From NCBI RefSeq assembly GCF_042219855.1, contig NZ_JBHJHP010000003.1:558001-622000 (forward strand): DNA of 64,000 nt, in the 5' to 3' direction. The notes beneath the pieces are model-generated. The model was not told the DNA's origin. It searched no databases and worked only from the letters and a program-made list of their open reading frames with translations. The translations under genes were made by a program, and so were the position numbers. Of this stretch, positions 1 to 8,854 are shown in pieces; position 1 is the first letter of the stretch; each line of letters opens with the position of its first letter. Source of the DNA: JBHJHP01 sp042219855 (GTDB lineage: Bacteria; Bacteroidota; Bacteroidia; Bacteroidales; UBA5342).

Positions 1-1724
1 CACGTTATGTGGATGGAAAACTGGTAAATTATGCGGGCGATTACCAGTACAATACATCCAGTGACTGGGTGGTGAATGATTCGGTAATCCAGGTTTTTAA
101 CGGTTATATTCACCGGTTTTATAAAACCGGTAATAATGAACTTTTTGTGCTCTCAAAGCCTGTAAGATCCACATTCGATACCTTATTATTCCTGGTATAT
201 CTGTTTCTTTATCTTTTTATTCTGACTTATGTTTCCATCTTTTTGACGGGATTATTCAATCACCGGACAAAACACAACCGTACGCTTGCTTACCGGATAC
301 GGCAGAATGTATTGCTTATACTGCTCCTAAGTTTCATGCTGGTTGGAGCCACATCTATTTACTTTAATGTTCGTCAGTATAAAAACAAGCAACTTGAGGT
401 ATTGCAGGAAAAGAACAGGAGTGTTCTGGTGGCCCTTGATGGTTACCTGGGGCAGGTTACATCCCTGAATAATATTGATCTTAGGGAGTTTACTTCTCTA
501 TTACAGGAGTTGTCGAATACATTATATATCGATATTAATGTTTACGATACCGATGGAAGACTGGCCGCTACTTCACGCCCTGAGGTTTTTCAACGTGAAA
601 TTATAAGCCGTAGAATAGAACCTGAATCTTACTATCAGCTTAAATATCTTAAGCGGCCTTTTGTCCTTACCAATGAGTCTCTGGTTGGACTGAATTATTT
701 ATCGGCATATCAACCCATCAGTAACTGGGAAAATAATTTTCTTGGCTATGTCAATCTGCCGTATTTTGTTAGTTCTGATGAGCTCTCTAATGATGTGAGT
801 GATTTTATTGTGGTCTTACTAAATATTTACCTCATATTCGTTATTATAGCTGTATTTCTGACCGTATTACTTACCCGGGAAATCACAAGACCATTGCTGC
901 TGATCCGTGAAAAGCTGGCAGGTTTCAGATTGCGTGGCGCTAATGAAAAAATTGACTATCATGGACGTGATGAAGTCGCACAGCTCGTGGCAGATTATAA
1001 CCGTTTAGTCGATGAACTGGAAAAAAGTGCTGAACAGTTGGCAACATCTGAGCGTTCTATGGCCTGGAGGCAAATGGCACGGCAGATAGCGCATGAAATA
1101 AAAAATCCGCTGACCCCAATGAAGCTGAGCATTCAGCATCTTCAGAGAGCCAGAACGGAAAATGATGAACGCTTTAGTGAGTTTTTTCAGAAAACAACCA
1201 AAACACTTGTGGAGCAAATAGATAATCTGAGCAGGATTGCATCAGAGTTCTCATCGTTTTCCAAGATGCCGGAATCCAGGCCTGAGGTTGTCGATATTAT
1301 CGAACGTGCCGGGGTTGCTGTGGATCTGTTCGTCGATACTCCAAATGTTAAGGTTTCTCTTAAAAACAGCCGGCAGAGTATCCTGGTTTATGCCGACCGC
1401 GAACAGTTAAAACAGGTGTTTAACAATCTGATTAAAAATGCCATTCAATCTGTGCCTCAGGACCGTAAAGGAATAATTACCGTTAATGTGATCGAAGAGA
1501 ACGGGTTTGCCCGTGTTCAGATAACAGACAACGGTAAGGGAATTCCGGAAGACTCGAGGAGTAAACTGTTTGAACCTAACTTTACCACGAAGTCGAGTGG
1601 TATGGGACTGGGATTGGCAATCACCAAAAACATTGTAGTCAATTCAGGCGGGGAAATCTGGTTCGAAACAGTTGAAAATAAGGGAACAACGTTCTTCTTT
1701 ACTTTACCTCTATTTAAGCGATAA
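1..1724 (+). CDS. NtrY-like sensor histidine kinase (5' end missing)
   Basis: Inner-membrane two-component sensor kinase, cut by the window start. The frame stays open to base 3, so the GTG at 9 is only an internal valine codon. Numbering from that codon, hydrophobic segments lie at about 59-83, 98-118 and 266-290, with an extracytoplasmic region of about 145 residues between the last two. A HAMP-like linker follows. The phospho-acceptor His is about residue 362 in the H-box QIAHEIKNPL. The ATPase domain has the N-box NNLIKNAIQS, the G1 box DNGKGIP and the G2 box GMGLGL. The H-box with its NPLTPMKLS continuation is typical of the NtrY/NtrB class. No partner regulator is visible downstream. 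The next gene starts 2 bases after the stop. Confidence 0.9.
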   Translation, partial: RYVDGKLVNYAGDYQYNTSSDWVVNDSVIQVFNGYIHRFYKTGNNELFVLSKPVRSTFDTLLFLVYLFLYLFILTYVSIFLTGLFNHRTKHNRTLAYRIRQNVLLILLLSFMLVGATSIYFNVRQYKNKQLEVLQEKNRSVLVALDGYLGQVTSLNNIDLREFTSLLQELSNTLYIDINVYDTDGRLAATSRPEVFQREIISRRIEPESYYQLKYLKRPFVLTNESLVGLNYLSAYQPISNWENNFLGYVNLPYFVSSDELSNDVSDFIVVLLNIYLIFVIIAVFLTVLLTREITRPLLLIREKLAGFRLRGANEKIDYHGRDEVAQLVADYNRLVDELEKSAEQLATSERSMAWRQMARQIAHEIKNPLTPMKLSIQHLQRARTENDERFSEFFQKTTKTLVEQIDNLSRIASEFSSFSKMPESRPEVVDIIERAGVAVDLFVDTPNVKVSLKNSRQSILVYADREQLKQVFNNLIKNAIQSVPQDRKGIITVNVIEENGFARVQITDNGKGIPEDSRSKLFEPNFTTKSSGMGLGLAITKNIVVNSGGEIWFETVENKGTTFFFTLPLFKR

Positions 1725-1725
1725 A

Positions 1726-2514
1726 ATGGTTAAAATAACGGTTTTAAACGATAACACGCCGGGGAGAGGTATGTTATCTGAACACGGTTTGTCATTTCAT
1801 ATCCAGACCAATGACAGGAAAGTTCTGCTGGATGCCGGGCCGGGTGACGTTTTTAAACGAAATGCTGAAAAGCTTGGAATAGATCTGTTTGACTTGGATG
1901 CTGTAGTGCTCAGTCACGGACACTGGGACCATGGGAACGGCCTGCGGTATCTGCCCAGTTTACCCTTGTATACACATCCGGCGGTATTTAAAAAACGCTA
2001 CCATAACAACAGGGATGGCGTTTATGTCGGTCTCGACTTCAACAGAGCTGATCTGGAAGAACGATTTGATCTGCATGTAACAGACAAACCCTTTCAGTTA
2101 GGGCGGAACATTTGGTATTTGGGAGAGATACCAAGATTGAACAACTTTGAATCGAAAACAACAGCATTTCAGGATGATGCAGGAAATGAGGATTTTATGA
2201 TGGACGATACAGGAGTTGCTGTAAAATCGGAAGGTGGCTTAATTGTAATTTCAGGATGTGCGCATGCCGGAATAGTTAATACTATTATCCATGCCAAAAA
2301 GGTAACCGGGATAGAGAATGTTAAAGCTGTTCTGGGAGGCTTTCATCTGAAGAAAAACAACGAAGTTACCCGTCAGACCATCAGGGAAATAAAACAGATG
2401 AATATTCGTGACGTGTATCCATCACATTGCACTGAATTGCCGGCTCTTGCAATGTTTTTTAACACTTTTGGGATGAACCAGGTTAGAACGGGTGACGTTC
2501 TAACGTTTGAATAA
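1726..2514 (+). CDS. MBL-fold metallo-hydrolase
   Basis: Cytoplasmic metallo-beta-lactamase-fold hydrolase of 262 residues. The zinc motif SHGHWDHGNG (about residue 64) is clear, and later metal ligands fit SGCAHAGIVN and GGFHLKK. The N-terminal TVLNDNT and the C-terminal YPSHCTE match the subfamily annotated as 7,8-dihydropterin-6-methyl-4-(beta-D-ribofuranosyl)aminobenzene 5'-phosphate synthase-like, but the substrate cannot be read from sequence. The ATG at 1726 is chosen because the open frame upstream lies inside the kinase gene. With this start the genes are 1 base apart, so they are probably co-transcribed with the DJ-1 gene 11 bases downstream. Confidence 0.9.
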   Translation: MVKITVLNDNTPGRGMLSEHGLSFHIQTNDRKVLLDAGPGDVFKRNAEKLGIDLFDLDAVVLSHGHWDHGNGLRYLPSLPLYTHPAVFKKRYHNNRDGVYVGLDFNRADLEERFDLHVTDKPFQLGRNIWYLGEIPRLNNFESKTTAFQDDAGNEDFMMDDTGVAVKSEGGLIVISGCAHAGIVNTIIHAKKVTGIENVKAVLGGFHLKKNNEVTRQTIREIKQMNIRDVYPSHCTELPALAMFFNTFGMNQVRTGDVLTFE

Positions 2515-2525
2515 AATGCAATAAT

Positions 2526-3068
2526 ATGGTATATGTACATTTCGCAGAAGGTTTTGAAGAAATAGAAGCAGTATCAATCGTTGATGTACTCCGAAGGGGA
2601 CAGATCCCCGTTAAAACAATTTCGCTGACAGGTCATAAACTGGTGGCCGGAAATCATAACATCCCCGTAATGACAGAGGAGTTATTTGAAGACGCGGATT
2701 ATACCGAAGCAGATATGCTGGTTTTACCCGGTGGATTACCCGGAGCACATAATTTAAGAGCTCATAAGGGATTAGAGGAGAAACTGCTGCAGTATAAAAA
2801 AGAAGGCAAATGGATAGGCGCAGTATGTGCAGCGCCTTATGTGCTTGGTGATCTTGGTATACTGGAAGGAGAAAAAGCAACATGTTATCCCGGATTTGAA
2901 GACCACCTTAAGGGAGCGGTTAAAGTATATGAACCGGCATTGATATCCGGTAAGATTGTAACCGGCAGGGGACCGGGAGTTGCTATCAAATTTGCCCTGA
3001 AAATTGTTGAAGCTTTAAAAGGCGAAGATGCAGCTAAAGGGGTTGCAGATAAAATGTTAGTTGAATAA
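2526..3068 (+). CDS. DJ-1/PfpI family protein
   Basis: Cytoplasmic protein of 180 residues of the DJ-1 (PARK7) branch of the PfpI superfamily. The conserved Glu sits in FAEGFEEIEA near the N-terminus, and the nucleophile-elbow Cys is in GAVCAAPYVLG (about residue 100). Family members act as glyoxalase III, deglycase-like or chaperone proteins against carbonyl and oxidative damage. Which applies here is unknown. It is the third gene of a tight co-directional run. The promoter of the next gene overlaps its last codons, so a transcription unit boundary lies at its 3' end. Confidence 0.92.
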   Translation: MVYVHFAEGFEEIEAVSIVDVLRRGQIPVKTISLTGHKLVAGNHNIPVMTEELFEDADYTEADMLVLPGGLPGAHNLRAHKGLEEKLLQYKKEGKWIGAVCAAPYVLGDLGILEGEKATCYPGFEDHLKGAVKVYEPALISGKIVTGRGPGVAIKFALKIVEALKGEDAAKGVADKMLVE

Positions 3069-3090
3069 CAATATTTATCGGTTATATTTG
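3061..3090 (+). promoter_or_regulatory. Bacteroidota-type promoter of ruvX-def
   Basis: TTG at 3061-3063, 19 bases, then TATATTTG at 3083-3090. This is a full match to the Bacteroidota consensus TTG-N19-TAnnTTTG. It lies 11 bases before the ruvX ATG, so the transcript would have a leader of only a few bases. The -33 element overlaps the end of the DJ-1 gene. Confidence 0.62.
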
Positions 3091-3101
3091 CAGAAATTTT
3101 T

Positions 3102-3518
3102 ATGGGCAGAATAGTCGCGATAGATTACGGAAAGAAGAGAGTGGGTCTGGCTGTTACAGATCCTCTGAAGATGTTTGCCCAGGGATTAACAACCGTCAGC
3201 AGCGATCAGATATTTATATTTCTGAAATCATATGCAGAAAAAGAGGAGATTGAGACGTTTGTGGTTGGCTGGCCAATGAATCTGAATAATAAGCCGGCTG
3301 AATCAATGCAATACGTGGAACCGTTTGTAAATGGACTGAAAAAGCGATTTAAAGCTGTTCCCGTTGAATTGGTTGATGAGAGATTTACGTCTGTCCTTGC
3401 TCAAAAAGCAATGCTGATGGGCGGACTGAAAAAAAAACAGAGACAGAATAAAGCATTGATTGATGAAATCAGTGCCCAGATAATTTTACAATCCTGGTTG
3501 GATTCAAAAAACAGATAA
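3102..3518 (+). CDS. ruvX: RuvX/YqgF putative Holliday junction resolvase
   Basis: RNase H-like nuclease of 138 residues, the usual RuvX length. The N-terminal RIVAIDYGKKRVGLAVTD carries the first catalytic Asp. ELVDERFTS (about residue 88) carries the middle acidic residues, and DEISAQIIL near the C-terminus supplies the last one. The family is thought to resolve Holliday junctions or process the 5' end of pre-16S rRNA. The stop is 1 base before the def start, so the two are translated from one message. Confidence 0.95.
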   Translation: MGRIVAIDYGKKRVGLAVTDPLKMFAQGLTTVSSDQIFIFLKSYAEKEEIETFVVGWPMNLNNKPAESMQYVEPFVNGLKKRFKAVPVELVDERFTSVLAQKAMLMGGLKKKQRQNKALIDEISAQIILQSWLDSKNR

Positions 3519-3519
3519 C

Positions 3520-4071
3520 ATGATACTTCCTGTAGTTGTATACGGACATCCGGTTTTGCGGAAGGTAGCTGAGGATATTACTCCGGATTACCCGCAACTG
3601 AATAATTTGATTGAAAATATGTTTCAAACCATGCACAATGCTGATGGTATTGGTCTGGCAGCACCCCAGGTTGGGTTATCGATCCGTTTATTTGTCATCG
3701 ATCTTTCCATTATGGGAAATGAAAACCCGGAATTTGCTACCTTCAAAAAAGCTTTTATTAATGCCCAGATACTGGAACGGGCTGGCGAGGACGTATTTGA
3801 AGAGGAAGGTTGCCTGAGTATTCCTAATATAAGGGAGCGTGTATTAAGAAAGGACAGGGTGAGAATTAAGTATGTGGATGAAAATTTTGAGGAACACGAT
3901 GAAGTTTATGAGGGCTGGATAGCACGCGTCATTCAGCATGAATATGATCATATCGATGGCCGTCTGTTTGTTGATCTCATTTCTCCATTAAGACGCAGAC
4001 TCATTAAAAATAAGCTTCTGGCAATTTCAAAAGGCAAAATATCAGCAGGTTATAAAACAAAGATTGCCTGA
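3520..4071 (+). CDS. def: peptide deformylase
   Basis: Removes the formyl group from the N-terminal Met of new proteins. The protein has 183 residues and all three family motifs: GIGLAAPQVG (about residue 44), EEGCLSIP with the metal-binding Cys (about residue 103), and QHEYDHIDG with the two His ligands and catalytic Glu (about residue 145). The set is intact, so it should be an active metalloenzyme. It follows ruvX directly, a pairing common in Bacteroidota. I see no clear terminator in the 111 bases after it. Confidence 0.97.
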   Translation: MILPVVVYGHPVLRKVAEDITPDYPQLNNLIENMFQTMHNADGIGLAAPQVGLSIRLFVIDLSIMGNENPEFATFKKAFINAQILERAGEDVFEEEGCLSIPNIRERVLRKDRVRIKYVDENFEEHDEVYEGWIARVIQHEYDHIDGRLFVDLISPLRRRLIKNKLLAISKGKISAGYKTKIA

Positions 4072-4182
4072 TATTAACATGTTATGAGCATGGGTATTTT
4101 CCCAACTTTTCCTAAGTAAAGTAGTTCTTAATTGCATTTATTGGTACAATTTTTCTAAATTGGTATCTCTGTTTGAGTGACC

Positions 4183-7065
4183 ATGATCAGACGAATTGTA
4201 ACAATAATCGTGTTTTCTGCATGCATTATCAGCATGTTGCATGCCCAGGTGTTTTCAGGGCGCGAGACGGTTTTGTTCGATTTTGACTGGCGATTCAGGA
4301 AAGGCTCCATTGCCGGAGCTGCACAATCTGATTTTAATGATAAAAAATGGCGGGCTGTAAACTTACCGCACGATTGGAGTATTGAAGATTTACCGGTCGT
4401 GTCCGATGAAAACGACAAAGTGATAAATCTCTCCACAGGAAGATGGAAATTCATCAGGGGAGATAATCCGGAGTATAAAGAATACAGCGCTTTTGAAGGG
4501 AACTGGGATCTTGTGGAAGTACCGGCGGACTGGTCGTCCTATCCGTTTCCTGAGGTTGCACCTAACTGGGGCTGGTACAGACGTTCTGTTGTATTGGGAG
4601 AAGAGGACAGAGGTAAAAATATTTCTGTTCAGCTTGGTAAGATCGGTGAGGCTGACGAACTATATGTTAACGGAAAGCTGGTGGGATCAAGCGGGCAGAT
4701 GCCACCTTCATTTGTATCGGCAAAAAATGAGGATCGGGTTTACCTGATCCCACCATCAGCAATAAACTATAACGGCAGAAATGTTCTTGCACTTAGGGTT
4801 TACAGGGAGACTGGCGAAGGGGGAATTTACAGGGATAAGCCGGTGCGAATAATAAGCGGACCTTTTGATTCGTACAGTGAAGGTGGACCGGAGACCGGTT
4901 ATACGGTAGGTGGTATAGGTTGGTATCGTAAAGTGTTTCATGTGGGTGAAAATGATATTAGCAGAGCCTTCCGGATTAAATTTGATGGTGTGTATAAAGA
5001 TGCTGAAGTATGGATAAACGGCCATAAGATGGGCATTCACAATAATGGATATACACCATTTGAATATAATGTCACAGAATATATCAGACCGGGTGAAGAT
5101 AATGTGCTTGCAGTAAAAGTTACAAATACCGGGAGGAACAGCAGATGGTATTCCGGATCCGGTATCTACCGTCATGTCTGGCTTGTGAAAAGTGAGAAGA
5201 TTTTTCATGATGACCGGTACTGCAAATTGGAATTTTCTAAAGTTGATACCGTATCTTCCATTTTAAATTTCACTGCGGGCATTGAGAATATAACCAAAGA
5301 TACAACTTTGTTAAGATGGTTGGTTCAGATTGAAGATGCTGACGGTAATGAAGTTGTACTGCAGGAAAAGATGATAAATGTTTTTGCCGGAGGACCGCAT
5401 GAGTTTAATATGAAACTCAACATTGACCATGCCAGATTATGGAATCCGGAGCATCCGTATTTATACACCTTGCATTCAACCCTTTTTTCAGGATTAAAAC
5501 CGATGGATGGTCACATCATATCGTTTGGATTGAGGAACATATCGTATTCTGCGGATAAGGGCTTTATGCTTAATGGTGAGTCCGTCGTGCTGAAAGGAGG
5601 AAACCTTCCGCACGATAATGGTGCACTGGGAGCAAGGGCATTTGATGCAGCTGAGTTTAGGAAAATTAAACTTTTGAAGGATGCCGGGTTCAACGCTGTA
5701 AGAACAGTTCATAATCCTCCTTCATCTGCTTTACTTGCTGCATGCGATCAATTGGGAGTAATGGTTGTGGAGGATCTTTTTGACGTTTGGCGCGTCTCCC
5801 GTTTGCCACAGGATTATCATATGTATTTTGATGACAATTGGAAAAAAGACCTTGCATCAGTGGTTTTGCGGGACAGAAATCATCCTTCTGTGATGATGTG
5901 GAGTTTGGGAGATGACGTTCCGGAACGTTTTGATCCGGGCGTGGAAGATATGGTTAAAGCATTATCAGATGAGATAAAACAATACGATAATACAAGGCCT
6001 GTAACTGCTGGTATAAGCAGGAACTCAACTGAATGGAAACGCGCAGATAACTTTTTTAATCTGCTTGATCTTGCCGGCTATAATTACCAGTCCGAAACAT
6101 ATGTTCCCGATCATCAACGTGTTCCTGAACGGGTAATCTGGAATTCAGCTTCATATCCATATCAGGCATGGAACTACTGGGAAAGCGTTGTGAAATATCC
6201 ATATGTTATTGGCGACTTTGTTTGGTCGGCTTTTGATTATCTTGGAGATGCCGGCTTAGGCTGGTACAGTAAGCAGGGTGAACCGGATGTATTGTATCCG
6301 TGGACAATCTCATACTGTGGTGATTTTGATATAACCGGCAATAAACGTCCGCAATTGTATTACCGCAATACACTCTGGAGTTCCAAACCAGAGGTGCATC
6401 TTTTTATCCGAAACCCAAAACCTGTGTTCGGAGAGCGGTCAAAGATAGAATGGGGCTGGGATGATATCAGTCCGGTATGGACCTGGAAGGGATATGAATC
6501 ATTGTTTTTTGAGGCTGTGGTATATTCGAATTGTGATGAAGTAAAATTATTCAGTAACGGAAAGGAGATAGCGGGTAAAAAAATGACACCGGCAATGAAA
6601 AACACAGCTACATTTCTGGTAAGGTATGAGCCCGGAACACTTGTTGCGGCAGGAATTAATCAACAGAAAACGGTTTCGACATCTACCTTAAAAACATCCG
6701 GTTTTCCGGCAGTTATCGTATTGAAACCCTCAAAAGACATTCTGGTAGCCGACGGACAGGATCTTGTCTATGTGGATGTTGAAATTCATGACGACAAAGG
6801 TGTGCTAAATCCTAATTACAGGATTCCGTTAAGTTTCGTGGTGGATGGGCCCGGAGAAATTGTTGGGATCGGTAATGGTGATCCGCAAAACACTGAAAGT
6901 TTTCAGGGGCCGGTTAAATCCACATATAACGGGAAATGTCAGGTAATTATCAGGTCAAAACGGGAAGCCGGTTCTGTCCATCTTCATGTTGCTGATATCG
7001 GAAAACTGATCCCCGGTGAACTGACCATCAAATCTGAAAGCACCCGCAGAAACTTTTTATGGTAG
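4183..7065 (+). CDS. exported GH2-fold protein, probably non-catalytic
   Basis: Exported protein of 960 residues with a Sec signal (hydrophobic core about 5-20, ending MLHAQ). The order resembles beta-galactosidase-like GH2 enzymes: a sugar-binding jelly roll, Ig-like domain, TIM barrel and C-terminal Ig-like domains. The first jelly roll is interrupted after PHDWSIEDLP by about 140 residues (NWGWYRRSV to GEGGIYRD) that look like a second beta-sandwich; the first domain resumes at GGIGWYRKVF. Related GH2 proteins have an acid/base Glu in WSxGNE. Here it reads WSLGDD (residues 577-578). The nucleophile segment, usually TES or SET, reads NSAS (Ala 656). Both catalytic Glu residues thus appear lost, while the GDFVWSAFDYLG segment after them is kept. 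The ATG at 4183 is preferred over a GTG 6 bases upstream. The 3' end overlaps gltX by 9 bases. Confidence 0.88.
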   Translation: MIRRIVTIIVFSACIISMLHAQVFSGRETVLFDFDWRFRKGSIAGAAQSDFNDKKWRAVNLPHDWSIEDLPVVSDENDKVINLSTGRWKFIRGDNPEYKEYSAFEGNWDLVEVPADWSSYPFPEVAPNWGWYRRSVVLGEEDRGKNISVQLGKIGEADELYVNGKLVGSSGQMPPSFVSAKNEDRVYLIPPSAINYNGRNVLALRVYRETGEGGIYRDKPVRIISGPFDSYSEGGPETGYTVGGIGWYRKVFHVGENDISRAFRIKFDGVYKDAEVWINGHKMGIHNNGYTPFEYNVTEYIRPGEDNVLAVKVTNTGRNSRWYSGSGIYRHVWLVKSEKIFHDDRYCKLEFSKVDTVSSILNFTAGIENITKDTTLLRWLVQIEDADGNEVVLQEKMINVFAGGPHEFNMKLNIDHARLWNPEHPYLYTLHSTLFSGLKPMDGHIISFGLRNISYSADKGFMLNGESVVLKGGNLPHDNGALGARAFDAAEFRKIKLLKDAGFNAVRTVHNPPSSALLAACDQLGVMVVEDLFDVWRVSRLPQDYHMYFDDNWKKDLASVVLRDRNHPSVMMWSLGDDVPERFDPGVEDMVKALSDEIKQYDNTRPVTAGISRNSTEWKRADNFFNLLDLAGYNYQSETYVPDHQRVPERVIWNSASYPYQAWNYWESVVKYPYVIGDFVWSAFDYLGDAGLGWYSKQGEPDVLYPWTISYCGDFDITGNKRPQLYYRNTLWSSKPEVHLFIRNPKPVFGERSKIEWGWDDISPVWTWKGYESLFFEAVVYSNCDEVKLFSNGKEIAGKKMTPAMKNTATFLVRYEPGTLVAAGINQQKTVSTSTLKTSGFPAVIVLKPSKDILVADGQDLVYVDVEIHDDKGVLNPNYRIPLSFVVDGPGEIVGIGNGDPQNTESFQGPVKSTYNGKCQVIIRSKREAGSVHLHVADIGKLIPGELTIKSESTRRNFLW

Positions 7066-8580
7066 AACTTCTATAGCTTTGTTAAGGCGCCTTATCGTCT
7101 CCTCTTTGCCAATTACTGCAATGATATCAAACATATGCGGGCCTTTTCCCTCACCAACAATGGCCAGGCGAAATGCATTCATGATAGCTCCCATGCCCAG
7201 TTCATTTTCCGTTATCCAGTTTTTAACTGCTTCTTCGCTCTGTTCGGCATCAAATACGTCAACGTTTTCAAGCACCTGGATTAATTGTTTCATCAAGCCG
7301 GGAGTTTGTTCTTTCCACCGCTTTCTAACGGTCTTCTCATCGTAGGATTCAGGTGCAGCAAAGAAAAATGAAGACTGATCCCAGAGATCCTGCACAAAGG
7401 TTGCCCGTTCTTTAACCAGTCCGCAGATATACGCCAGCTTTTCTTCTCCAACAGAAATTCCTTTTTCCTTTAGAAAAGGCAGATACAGCCCCGCCAGTTT
7501 GTGATTATCAAGGTTGACAAGATACTGGTGATTGAACCATTTAGTTTTTTCCGGATCAAATTTAGATCCTGATTTACCAACCCGTTCCAGTGTGAAAAGA
7601 TTGCTCAGTTCTTCAAGAGAAAAGATCTCCTGGTCTGTTCCGGGATTCCATCCCAATAAAGCCAGCATGTTTATAAATGCTTCAGGCAAATACCCGTCTT
7701 CGCGGTATCCCGATGCTATTTCGCCAGTTTTAGGATCATTCCACCGTAGCGGGAATACGGGAAATCCCATTTTATCACCGTCGCGTTTGCTCAGTTTTCC
7801 CTGTCCAACAGGTTTAAGAATCAGTGGAAGATGCGCAAAATCAGGTCTTTTGTCTTCCCAGCCCAGGGCCCTGTAAAGCAAGGCATGGAGCGGGAGGGAG
7901 GGAAGCCACTCTTCACCGCGAATAACATGCGATATTTGCATCAGGTAATCATCCACAACATTGGCGAGATGATAGGTGGGGAGTCCATCTGATTTAAAGA
8001 GAATTTTATCGTCCAGGTCACCGGAATTAAAACTTACTTCACCACGGACAATATCATTTATTGTTACAGTTTCATTTTCGGGCATCCTGAACCTGACAAC
8101 ATATGGTTCGCCGTTTTCCATTTTTGCTATAACTTCATCTGCACTCAACGTGAGTGAGTTTTTCAGATTCTGACGGGTAGTATGGTTGTATATAAATGTG
8201 TTTTTTTCGGCTTCGTATTTCGACCGGATATCGTTTAATTCTTCAGGTGTATCAAAGGCATAATAAGCCCATCCGCTGTCAACCAGTTTTTCACTGTACG
8301 TTTTGTAAATCTCTTTCCGCTCACTCTGGCGATAAGGTGCAAACGGACCATCACCGAAGCCAGACCCTTCATCCGGAGAAATACCACACCATTTTAATGC
8401 TTCAATAATGTAATCCTCTGCTCCGGGTACAAACCGAGTCTGGTCTGTATCCTCAATCCGGAGAATAAAAGTTCCCCTGTGTTTTCTGGCAAAAAGGTAA
8501 TTGAAAAGTGCTGTTCTTACTCCTCCCATGTGCAATGGGCCTGTTGGACTTGGTGCAAATCTTACGCGAACGTCTGACAT
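7057..8580 (-). CDS. gltX: glutamyl-tRNA synthetase
   Basis: Charges tRNA-Glu (in some bacteria also tRNA-Gln). It is a class I synthetase of 507 residues. The HIGH-type motif is in FAPSPTGPLHMGG at the N-terminus, and the KMSKS-type loop is KLSKRDGDKMG (about residue 260). The C-terminal anticodon-binding region is complete. Length and motifs are those of the Bacteroidota enzyme. It is transcribed alone and converges on the GH2 gene with a 9-base overlap of coding ends. Confidence 0.97.
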   Translation of the reverse strand: MSDVRVRFAPSPTGPLHMGGVRTALFNYLFARKHRGTFILRIEDTDQTRFVPGAEDYIIEALKWCGISPDEGSGFGDGPFAPYRQSERKEIYKTYSEKLVDSGWAYYAFDTPEELNDIRSKYEAEKNTFIYNHTTRQNLKNSLTLSADEVIAKMENGEPYVVRFRMPENETVTINDIVRGEVSFNSGDLDDKILFKSDGLPTYHLANVVDDYLMQISHVIRGEEWLPSLPLHALLYRALGWEDKRPDFAHLPLILKPVGQGKLSKRDGDKMGFPVFPLRWNDPKTGEIASGYREDGYLPEAFINMLALLGWNPGTDQEIFSLEELSNLFTLERVGKSGSKFDPEKTKWFNHQYLVNLDNHKLAGLYLPFLKEKGISVGEEKLAYICGLVKERATFVQDLWDQSSFFFAAPESYDEKTVRKRWKEQTPGLMKQLIQVLENVDVFDAEQSEEAVKNWITENELGMGAIMNAFRLAIVGEGKGPHMFDIIAVIGKEETIRRLNKAIEVLP

Positions 8581-8642
8581 ATCTTAATTTTATGAATGCA
8601 ATCCCTCCCGGAAGCATTGGTTTAACCTGATTTTTAGTTCGG

Positions 8643-8650
8643 CAAAGATA
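8643..8650 (-). promoter_or_regulatory. -7 element of the gltX promoter
   Basis: Minus strand reads TATCTTTG, a perfect TAnnTTTG element 62 bases before the gltX start. The TTTG found upstream (8670-8667) leaves only a 16-base spacer, so the -33 part is uncertain. Confidence 0.5.
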
Positions 8651-8854
8651 ATAAAATAGAAGCTTTCAAAAAGTTAGTGCCGGCTTTGTTTATAAATCTT
8701 TAGAAAAGTTATTGTGTTGCTTATAAAACTGAAATACTGTTGGGATAAATAAATTTAGAACGGCTTTAAATTAAATCGGGTTGTTTTATGAAACAGTTTA
8801 TTTTATAGTTTTATACGTTCCAAAACATTTTACTGATACACAAATTTACCTCAC

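Noticed and set aside
1..30. GTG at base 9 as the start of the kinase gene
   Set aside because: The frame is open to the window edge and codes for a typical kinase N-terminal domain, so the gene is truncated.
4141..4171. TATCTCTG as GH2 promoter
   Set aside because: One mismatch to TAnnTTTG and a 20-base spacer; too weak to list.
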